The translations under genes and the position numbers were made by a program. From Bacteroidales bacterium (GTDB lineage: Bacteria; Bacteroidota; Bacteroidia; Bacteroidales; B39-G9), in assembly GCA_023145555.1 (NCBI GenBank), contig JAGLDO010000157.1, forward strand, positions 1 to 6,232: a DNA stretch of 6,232 nucleotides, given 5' to 3'. This document shows positions 1 through 5,279 of this stretch, piece by piece. How positions within the stretch are numbered: the stretch's first letter is position 1; every line of letters begins with the position of its first letter. The notes below the pieces were generated by a model, which ran no database searches, was not told the origin of the DNA, and saw only the letters and a program-made list of their open reading frames with translations.

Positions 1-20
1 CGCTGGCGGATTGCAACGAC

Positions 21-47
21 GAAAAATATTTTTCGGAGTGTACTCAA
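21..47. repeat. Palindrome plus TTTTCGGAGT repeat motif upstream of the TPR kinase
   Basis: Bases 21-34 (gaaaaatatttttc) form a perfect 14-bp palindrome. Overlapping it, bases 30-47 read ttttcggagtgtactcaa. A close relative, ttttcggagtagtctcaa, lies at 4541-4558 in the large intergenic region; 15 of 18 positions match and the first ten are identical. Sharing such a motif between two noncoding sites suggests a dispersed intergenic repeat rather than a coding extension of the next gene. The first bases of the window (cgctggcgga) are much richer in GC than what follows and may be the tail of another repeat cut by the window edge. A regulatory role cannot be excluded. Confidence 0.35.
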
Positions 48-73
48 TAATTTCAAATATTAATTGTTACAAT

Positions 74-2968
74 ATGTTTAAAACAAAATTTATAATATTT
101 TTTTTATTTTTTATTAGTAGCACTATTAATTTATCGGCAGCAATAAATCAAAATAAAATTGATAGTCTCGAAAATAAATTAAAAACAGCTGTTAGCGATG
201 AGCGAACTCTTATATTAAATGCTTTATCTTCTGAATATTTAACAATTTCGCCTGAAAAGGCTCTGAAGTATGCCAATCAAGGATTGTCTGCTGCAATTCG
301 TTCCGGCAATAAAAAGGAGAAAGCTAATGCCTTAAACAATATTGGTACAGCATATTATTTTTTAAATCAATTTGATAAAGCAGTAAATTATTATAATAAG
401 TCGATTGATGTTAGTAAAAAGAAAAGAAATAAATCCGGAATTGCAAGTTCATTAAACTATATTGGAAATGTTTATTGGAAAACGAATATTTACGACAAGG
501 CTTTAGATTATTATCAACAAGCACTAAAAATTAGAAATAAGATTGGAGATAAAAAACAGATTGCTAATACGTTAAATAAAATTGGTATTGTATATCGCGA
601 TTTGAATAATTACAAAAAAGCATTGAGTTATTATTTACAAGCATTAGAAATAAATTCGAAGATTAATGATAAAAAATCACTTGCATATTCGTTAAATAAT
701 GTTGCCGGAGTATATTGGAAATTAGGCGATTATGATAAAGCAATTGAGAACTACCAAAAATCGTTAAAATACAGAAAAGAAATAGATGATAAGAAAGGCA
801 TTGCAAGGTCATTAAATAACCTTGGAATAGTTTATAAAGATTTAAGTAATTATAAAAAATCACTTGAATACCATATTAAATCATTAGCAATAAAAGAAAA
901 AATTGGAAATAAAAAAGATATTGCATATTCATTAAACAATATTGGAAGCGTTTATTGGAAGTTGAATAATAATAAAAAAGCACTTGAATATTATTTACAA
1001 TCGCTTACCATTAGAGAAAAAATTGGTGATGATATTGGAATTGCCAACTCTCTTAACAACATTGGAATGGTATATAAAAACCTTAATAACTATGACAAAG
1101 CTATTGATTATTATAAACAATCGTTAAAAATTAAAAATAATATTGGCAATAAACAAGCAATAGCTTTTTCTCTCAATAATATTGGAAGTGTTTACTGGAA
1201 AATAAATAAATACGATATTGCTTTAGATTATTATATGAAAGCTCTAAATATTAGAGAGCAAGTTGGCGATAAAAAAGATATTGCAGCATCATTAAATAAT
1301 ATTGCGACTATTTACAAAGACTTAACTAATTATAATAAATCAATAGAATATTATAGAAAAGCATTAACTATTTATCAAGGGGTTGGTGATAAAATACTTA
1401 TTGCCAGTTCTTTAAACAATATCGGAAGTGTTTACTGGATTTCTAATAAATACAAAAATGCTTTAAATTATTATCTTAAAGCCTTGAAAATAAGACAACA
1501 AGTTGGCGACAAAAAATATATAGCCAAGTCTTTAAATAATGTTGGATTGATATATAGAGACCTTAAAAAATATGACAAGTCATTAGAATATTACCAAAAA
1601 TCATTGCAGATTTATACTGATATAGGCGACAAAAAAGGATCTTCGGAAATCGTTAATAACATTGGTAATTATTATCAGGAATTGAAAAAATCCGGTAAAG
1701 CTTTAGATTATTATCTTAAATCATTAAAAATTAGAAAAACAATTAACGATAAGAGTGGAATAGCAAACACATCGAAAAATGTTGCTGAATTATATATAGA
1801 AAATAAAAAATATTCAAAAGCATTGCCTTATCTAAAAAATTCTATTGAAATTGCAAACAAGATAAAAGAACAAGAATTATTAAAAAATATTTGTTATGAT
1901 TTTTATGTTTTATATTCAAACATAGGTGACTATAAAAAATCTCTTCAGTATTTCGAACTTTTTTCAAATCATAAAGACAGCATTTTTAATCAAGGAAACA
2001 CAAAAAAAATTGCAGAATTACAAATTCGTTATGAAACAGAGAAAAAAGAAAAAGAGATAGATATTTTAAAACAAGAAAAACAAATTAAAGTATTAGAATT
2101 AAAATCACAACGTAATCTAAGAAATTTCTTATTAATATGCTTTGTGCTTATTGTTTTTCTTTTGTTTCAACTCTATAAACGTTGCAGATTAAAACAAAAA
2201 ATCAACGACTTATTAAGTAGCGATAATCAACAATTAGAACAAAAAAATATTGAACTTAAGAATAATGAAAATGCATTAAAAGAAGATAATACTGCCAAAG
2301 ACAGGTTTCTTTCAATTGTGGCTCACGACATTAAAAATCCTTTATCTGCCTTAATTTCAGTTAGTGATTATATGAATGATAATTTTGAAACTCTTGAAAA
2401 AGAAAAATTATTACAATTTATCCAACAGTTAAATAAGTCATCAAACCAACTGTTTATATTTTTAGATAATTTGCTTCATTGGTCAAAAACTCAAATTGGT
2501 GGATTTGTGCTTAAACCCGAAAAAATAGATTTGTCAGGCATTGTTGATAATTGCATAGAATTGTTTAGAGTAAATGCTCAGATAAAGAAAATAAACCTTG
2601 TCTCAACAATTAAGAAAAACACTTATGCTTTTGTTGATAAAGAAGTTGTTTCAACCATTATTAGAAATTTGGTTTCTAATGCAATAAAATTTTCTAATGA
2701 AAACGGTACTGTGAAAATCAGTGCTAATGACTTAGGTGCAAAATTAGAAATTGAAGTTGCCGATACAGGAATAGGATTGAGTGACTACGAAATACAAAAC
2801 CTTTTTAAAATTGACAAACAAACTTTAAAAATTGGCACTGCAGATGAAAAAGGAACCGGGCTGGGACTCTATTTATGTAAAGAGCTGATAGAAAAATCTG
2901 ATGGCGAAATTTGGGTTGACAGTGAATTAAATAAAGGTTCAAAATTTATTTTCTCTGTCAGAAAATAA
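74..2968 (+). CDS. TPR-repeat membrane sensor histidine kinase
   Basis: This is a 964-residue orphan sensor kinase; residues are numbered from the ATG at 74. Residues 1-23 look like a signal peptide (Lys-rich start, Phe/Ile/Leu core, LSAA end). Residues 40-639 are 15 consecutive 40-residue TPR-type units with the pattern SLNNIGxVYWKLxxYxKALxYYxKSL. A helical charged stretch (646-682) leads to one membrane helix (684-701), then a coiled-coil linker (703-745). HisKA carries the phospho-acceptor His751 in AHDIKNP. HATPase_c shows the N box (Asn865, Asn869 in RNLVSNAIKF), G1 (D897-TGIG) and G2 (GTGLGL, 927-932). Known family behaviour: ATP-dependent autophosphorylation, then transfer to a response regulator. 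By topology the TPR array would be periplasmic and the kinase cytoplasmic. There is no receiver domain in cis and no regulator gene nearby. A TTG at 11 would add 21 residues before the signal peptide and run through repeat-like DNA, so the ATG is preferred. The ligand or partner is unknown. Confidence 0.93.
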   Translation: MFKTKFIIFFLFFISSTINLSAAINQNKIDSLENKLKTAVSDERTLILNALSSEYLTISPEKALKYANQGLSAAIRSGNKKEKANALNNIGTAYYFLNQFDKAVNYYNKSIDVSKKKRNKSGIASSLNYIGNVYWKTNIYDKALDYYQQALKIRNKIGDKKQIANTLNKIGIVYRDLNNYKKALSYYLQALEINSKINDKKSLAYSLNNVAGVYWKLGDYDKAIENYQKSLKYRKEIDDKKGIARSLNNLGIVYKDLSNYKKSLEYHIKSLAIKEKIGNKKDIAYSLNNIGSVYWKLNNNKKALEYYLQSLTIREKIGDDIGIANSLNNIGMVYKNLNNYDKAIDYYKQSLKIKNNIGNKQAIAFSLNNIGSVYWKINKYDIALDYYMKALNIREQVGDKKDIAASLNNIATIYKDLTNYNKSIEYYRKALTIYQGVGDKILIASSLNNIGSVYWISNKYKNALNYYLKALKIRQQVGDKKYIAKSLNNVGLIYRDLKKYDKSLEYYQKSLQIYTDIGDKKGSSEIVNNIGNYYQELKKSGKALDYYLKSLKIRKTINDKSGIANTSKNVAELYIENKKYSKALPYLKNSIEIANKIKEQELLKNICYDFYVLYSNIGDYKKSLQYFELFSNHKDSIFNQGNTKKIAELQIRYETEKKEKEIDILKQEKQIKVLELKSQRNLRNFLLICFVLIVFLLFQLYKRCRLKQKINDLLSSDNQQLEQKNIELKNNENALKEDNTAKDRFLSIVAHDIKNPLSALISVSDYMNDNFETLEKEKLLQFIQQLNKSSNQLFIFLDNLLHWSKTQIGGFVLKPEKIDLSGIVDNCIELFRVNAQIKKINLVSTIKKNTYAFVDKEVVSTIIRNLVSNAIKFSNENGTVKISANDLGAKLEIEVADTGIGLSDYEIQNLFKIDKQTLKIGTADEKGTGLGLYLCKELIEKSDGEIWVDSELNKGSKFIFSVRK
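191..1990 (+). repeat. 15 x 120-bp TPR-coding repeat array (80-residue higher-order unit)
   Basis: Residues 40-639 of the TPR kinase divide into 15 blocks of exactly 40 residues (120 bp) with no insertion or deletion. The small residue of the second helix (the A or S in K-A/S-L/I) recurs every 40 residues throughout. From the third to the twelfth block the units alternate. One type has VYW: TGG codons at 476, 716, 956, 1196 and 1436, exactly 240 bp apart. The other has VY/IY followed by RD, KD or KN. The first two and last three blocks are more diverged. The 40-residue length and the SLNNIG signature resemble the TPR subclass of kinesin light chain and LGN-type proteins. These usually form a superhelix that binds peptides or proteins. 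DNA identity between units is only moderate. Confidence 0.9.
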
Positions 2969-2996
2969 TAGTTGGTTTGGCGTTTTTTTAACTTAC

Positions 2997-3016
2997 TTCG
3001 TTTTATTTAAAACGAA
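2997..3016. terminator. Hairpin after the TPR kinase gene, possible terminator
   Basis: An 8-bp perfect stem (ttcgtttt at 2997-3004 pairing with aaaacgaa at 3009-3016) with a 4-base loop lies 28 bp after the kinase stop codon. It is A/T-rich with only two G:C pairs, and the following T-run is short (tatgtttt), so as an intrinsic terminator it would be weak. The poly-T stretch at 2984-2990 lies before the stem on the + strand. It may separate the kinase transcript from the next gene, or simply be a stabilising 3' hairpin. Confidence 0.4.
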
Positions 3017-3062
3017 TATGTTTTAAACAAGATACACAAGCATTTAAAGTTGAGAATACTAA

Positions 3063-3092
3063 TTTGATAATTAAATTTTTGATAAGTAATTT
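3063..3092 (+). promoter_or_regulatory. Tandem 15-bp direct repeat before the HTH-like gene
   Basis: Bases 3063-3077 (tttgataattaaatt) and 3078-3092 (tttgataagtaattt) are adjacent copies of a 15-bp unit with 13 of 15 positions identical. The pair ends 11 bp before the GTG start of the next gene. Direct repeats at this position could be an operator, possibly for autoregulation by the HTH-like product. The sequence is A/T-rich, so chance similarity is a real alternative. No convincing Bacteroidota-type promoter (TTG and TAnnTTTG) was found in this gap. Confidence 0.3.
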
Positions 3093-3103
3093 TTTATAAA
3101 AAG

Positions 3104-4243
3104 GTGAAGACAAGCTATTACATTGAAGTTTTAAAAGAAAAAGTTAAACAGGAAATACAATCAGAAGTTATATCTGTTAGAACAACAAATGATTTATCAG
3201 AAAAAATATTTGAAAGAACTCAAAAAAAAATATCTTCATCAACATTGCAACGTCTTTATGAATTAGTTGCAATAAAAACATTTCCATCAAAAAATACTCT
3301 AAATGTATTATCTGAGTTTGTCGGATTTAATAATTGGGAACATTTTTGTAAAAATGAGGATGAACCACATTTATCATTAAAAGAAAACATTGTGCCCGAT
3401 GCAATGGCTTTAAAGTTATTTGAGATTAGTCTGAAAAATCATAATTTCAAAACCGTTTTAGAATATCTTAAACTTTTACCTATTAATATAAGTCTTGGCG
3501 ATACACAAAAAAAAATTAGTGAAATATTTGGAGAAGTTTTTAGAAAAGACCGAGAAGCAAGAAACATATTATTGCCAAAATTGGCAAAAATGCCTGAAGG
3601 TAGATTATATTTCTACGAAACTTTTGTTGATATAGATTTTCTTAGTGTTTATTATGCAGATTCCTTATCAGAGTATGAAAAATATATTAACCCGAAAGAA
3701 AAAATAAAATCAAAACGTGACTTTATTTTTGTCAATACAATTAAATTTTTAAATTATTTAAAGACAAATCAAAAAAAGAAAACTCTTCAAAAAGGATATC
3801 TGCTAACAAAGCATTTCGACCAAAGAGAGGTATGTTTCGAAAACATAGCAGATGCTTATCCTATTGCGAGATATCATTCTTCATATTTAGTATATCTGTT
3901 TCTGTCAAACAATCTTAGTAATAAAAAGTTGGAAGAAACCATTCTGTTATTAGAAAACCAAATGTTGAAATTTAATAATAATTTATACAAAACAGCTATT
4001 CTATCCGAATTATTTCAAGCCTTATATTTTTGTGGAAGATACAGAGAATTGTTATTCCTTTACGAAAAATATGAAAAACAAAATCTGTTGTCTTACGAAA
4101 TAGCTTCTTCTTATTTACCTTTAATGAATTATGTAAAATTGAGCTACCTTAATCTTGGTTTGCTTGACAAAGCCAACAGTCTGATTATTAAGTCACCGCA
4201 AAAAATATCTAAAGATTATACCGACTATAATTTTTTTAAATAA
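3104..4243 (+). CDS. Uncharacterised protein, HTH-like N-terminus and helical solenoid C-terminus
   Basis: A 379-residue protein without signal peptide or membrane segment, so probably cytoplasmic. Residues 25-82 match a pattern I recognise from many Bacteroidota proteins of unknown function: an LSEKIFERT helix, then ISSSTLQRLYEL, then PSKNTLNVLSEFVGF and NNWEHFC. The ISSSTLQR segment looks like a recognition helix of a helix-turn-helix, so DNA binding is plausible but not shown. Residues 100-365 are almost entirely predicted amphipathic helices rich in Leu, Tyr and Lys (for example around 108-125, 209-236, 300-325 and 340-362). This suggests a TPR-like alpha-solenoid, though no clear repeat consensus is visible. 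The GTG start is preferred because an in-frame TAA lies at 3083-3085, no ATG or TTG falls between, and the next Met is residue 101. It follows the TPR kinase by 135 bp on the same strand with a hairpin between, so co-transcription is uncertain. Function is unknown. Confidence 0.85.
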   Translation: MKTSYYIEVLKEKVKQEIQSEVISVRTTNDLSEKIFERTQKKISSSTLQRLYELVAIKTFPSKNTLNVLSEFVGFNNWEHFCKNEDEPHLSLKENIVPDAMALKLFEISLKNHNFKTVLEYLKLLPINISLGDTQKKISEIFGEVFRKDREARNILLPKLAKMPEGRLYFYETFVDIDFLSVYYADSLSEYEKYINPKEKIKSKRDFIFVNTIKFLNYLKTNQKKKTLQKGYLLTKHFDQREVCFENIADAYPIARYHSSYLVYLFLSNNLSNKKLEETILLLENQMLKFNNNLYKTAILSELFQALYFCGRYRELLFLYEKYEKQNLLSYEIASSYLPLMNYVKLSYLNLGLLDKANSLIIKSPQKISKDYTDYNFFK

Positions 4244-4336
4244 ATTACAACTGAAGTTTCGCACTTGACTAAATAATTGAAATACAGTAATGTTCAATCC
4301 CTAAAAGCACCAGTGGTGTAGTATTTTAAATTTTTC

Positions 4337-4404
4337 GTCATTCCGAACTTGTTTCGGAATCCCATTAATTCTATAAACAGATGCAGAAACAAGTTCATCA
4401 TGAC
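4337..4404. repeat. Inverted repeat of the GTCATTCCGAACTTGTTTC type
   Basis: Left arm 4337-4357 and right arm 4384-4404 are 21 nt each and match at 17 of 21 positions when one is reverse-complemented. The core gaacttgtttc (4345-4355) pairs perfectly with gaaacaagttc (4386-4396). The 26-nt spacer is A/T-rich. From memory, sequences of the form 'cgtcattccgaacttgtttcggaat' recur in intergenic DNA of many Bacteroidota, so this is probably one copy of a dispersed palindromic repeat with a decayed right arm. It starts 93 bp after the stop of the HTH-like gene, and the transcript could fold into a long hairpin, so it may also end or protect that mRNA. Confidence 0.6.
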
Positions 4405-4423
4405 AAAATAAAAAAACTGTATA

Positions 4424-4548
4424 TCCGAAAAGTGTCGGTGTGAATATTTTCATAAAAAGACTACAAGGTTATTGTCTTATAATCAGCGAGTTAGCAAATT
4501 TACGCCGACACTAAAATACTTATTTTTGAGTTTTTTAAACTTTTCGGA
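4424..4548. repeat. Two overlapping inverted-repeat pairs, small MITE- or REP-like unit
   Basis: The outer pair is a perfect 10-bp match: tccgaaaagt (4424-4433) against acttttcgga (4539-4548). The inner pair is agtgtcggtgt (4431-4441) against acgccgacact (4502-4512), 10 of 11 matching. The two left arms share three bases. Between the inner arms lies a small 5-bp hairpin (aagac 4457-4461 with gtctt 4474-4478). The inner arms would bound an 82-bp unit and the outer ones a 125-bp unit. No coding capacity is visible. A short mobile-element derivative or a structured RNA are the two readings. Confidence 0.5.
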
Positions 4549-4733
4549 GTAGTCTCAAACCTTATTTATTTTTGTTTTAACCTTAGTAGTAATTAAATAT
4601 CACGGTGTTTTTAACCTTATTTCGACTATGCTCAATATAAATATTATCTTATTTTTACCAACCCGCTTTTTCGTATTTGTAATCCGAAAGCCAATATTAG
4701 CTAAGGAATATCTGTATTTATATGTTTTATAAT

Positions 4734-4991
4734 ATTGGTGTCCGATAAATTTTGGGAAATTGTATAAATATTAAATACAGGTCGTACCTACGGCACTACC
4801 AAATTTATTATAAACCATTGTTTTATAAATATTTCGCCACTACGTGGCTTTTATTAAGCCCTGTTAAGGGCGTACTGTTTATAGCAAAATATAGTATTCT
4901 AATAAGTTAGCCCTGTAAGGGCGACCTGTCAAAAAACATCAATTTATTCGCACCTTTTAGAGCATATAGTTAATTTTTGTCGGACACTAAT
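4734..4991. repeat. Inner inverted repeats with GTGTCCGA core (~258-bp unit)
   Basis: Bases 4734-4749 (attggtgtccgataaa) and the reverse complement of 4976-4991 (attagtgtccgacaaa) match at 14 of 16 positions. The core gtgtccga (4738-4745) pairs perfectly with tcggacac (4980-4987). Similarity fades beyond this. Just outside the left arm is a further 9-bp inverted pair (ccaatatta 4691-4699 with taatattgg 4730-4738). Another pair spans the arm (ctgtattta 4712-4720 with taaatacag 4772-4780). The unit could be a miniature inverted-repeat element. I cannot assign it to a named insertion-sequence family. Confidence 0.5.
4781..4923. repeat. Cluster of short GC-containing palindromes (REP-like)
   Basis: Four small hairpins with G/C-bearing stems sit in about 140 bases of otherwise A/T-rich DNA. 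They are gtcgta/tacggc (4781-4794), gccac-tac-gtggc (4836-4848), gccct-gtta-agggc (4858-4871) and gccct-gta-agggc (4910-4922). The last two are also direct copies of each other, continuing into gcgtactgt and gcgacctgt. A further A/T hairpin (ttataaa 4808-4814 with tttataa 4822-4828) lies between the first two. Motifs such as 'cctacggcac' and 'gccctgtaagggcg' are, from memory, recurrent in intergenic regions of Bacteroidota genomes. The array may fold as one structured transcript. Confidence 0.55.
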
Positions 4992-5024
4992 GGTTTTAAA
5001 AAATAATTGTTAATTATTTAATCA

Positions 5025-5060
5025 TTTTTTTGTCTGTGCTTTTTGTGCCTGACAAAAAAA
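5025..5060. terminator. 10-bp hairpin with T and A tracts, possible bidirectional terminator
   Basis: tttttttgtc (5025-5034) pairs perfectly with gacaaaaaaa (5051-5060) across a 16-base loop that contains tgtgc twice. A second A/T-only hairpin lies just upstream (aaataatt 5001-5008 with aattattt 5012-5019) and is followed by the T-run at 5025-5031. That pair, stem then T-run, has the layout of a weak intrinsic terminator on the + strand. The low GC content of both stems limits confidence, and this may simply be part of the surrounding repeat element. Confidence 0.3.
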
Positions 5061-5223
5061 GCGGGTTAATTTATTTTTGTACTACATAGCTTTAAAATCT
5101 GCAAAATCGGTTTGTATTTCAAGTAACAAAAATTAGCAAAATTTCATTTTTCTCTATTATTTCAAAAAAAAAAGTGCCATACGACTTTGATTTATTGATA
5201 GTTAAAATTGAAGTGAAATGAAG

Positions 5224-5254
5224 TTGTAATATTCATGTTATAAATATAATTTTA
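5224..5254 (+). promoter_or_regulatory. Candidate Bacteroidota-type promoter of the soluble kinase gene
   Basis: A TTG at 5224-5226 is followed after 20 bases by taatttta (5247-5254). The latter matches the -7 consensus TAnnTTTG of Bacteroidota primary sigma factors except for the last base. A start site would fall roughly 20 bases before the ATG at 5280, a reasonable leader. In DNA this A/T-rich such a match can arise by chance, so this is only a candidate. Confidence 0.3.
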
Positions 5255-5279
5255 TATTATTAGATCAGTATTATATAAA

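Larger units (their letters stand above)
4660..5067. repeat. Outer 12-bp inverted repeats bounding a ~408-bp repeat island
   Basis: aacccgcttttt at 4660-4671 is the exact reverse complement of aaaaagcgggtt at 5056-5067. These are among the few GC-containing words in this A/T-rich stretch, which makes a 12-bp perfect pair unlikely by chance. Inside lie another inverted pair (4734-4991) and a cluster of palindromes. A target-site duplication outside the arms is not obvious. The arrangement resembles a non-autonomous element without a transposase, or nested insertions. Confidence 0.5.
4244..5279. other. 1036-bp intergenic region without a supportable gene
   Basis: No reading frame of convincing length or composition occurs on either strand, and I see no tRNA, rRNA or recognisable gene remnant. 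The region is instead packed with inverted repeats. There is a 21-nt arm pair at 4337-4404, nested pairs at 4424-4548, an outer pair at 4660-5067 enclosing an inner pair at 4734-4991, and short GC-containing palindromes at 4781-4923. The first ~90 bases (4244-4336) hold only a weak 4-bp hairpin (cacc-agt-ggtg, 4308-4318). Bases 5068-5223 are A/T-rich with a poly-A run near 5164-5173 and nothing I can identify. The density of repeats suggests accumulated dispersed elements rather than one promoter region. Confidence 0.75.

Noticed and set aside
11..73. TTG start at 11 that would extend the TPR kinase by 21 residues
   Set aside because: The extension puts 21 residues ahead of a typical signal peptide and runs through a palindrome and a repeat-like motif; the ATG at 74 gives a normal secretory start.
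663..863. 66-codon antisense reading frame inside the TPR array
   Set aside because: It lies entirely opposite a strongly supported coding region and its composition reflects the repeat codons; no start signal or family resemblance.
191..1990. 120-bp periodicity as a possible CRISPR or satellite array
   Set aside because: The periodicity is at protein level in one open frame with TPR signatures; DNA units are diverged and there are no unique spacers.
4308..4318. cacc-agt-ggtg hairpin as terminator of the HTH-like gene
   Set aside because: Only four base pairs with a three-base loop and no immediate T-run; too weak to call.
4521..4574. TATTTTTG matches to the TAnnTTTG promoter element (4521-4528, 4567-4574, also 5072-5079)
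   Set aside because: Three matches in A/T-rich DNA, none with a TTG at suitable spacing or a gene directly downstream; likely chance.
5243..5258. A/T-only palindrome aatataa-tt-ttatatt before the soluble kinase
   Set aside because: Low complexity, 2-base loop, no G or C; expected by chance at this base composition.
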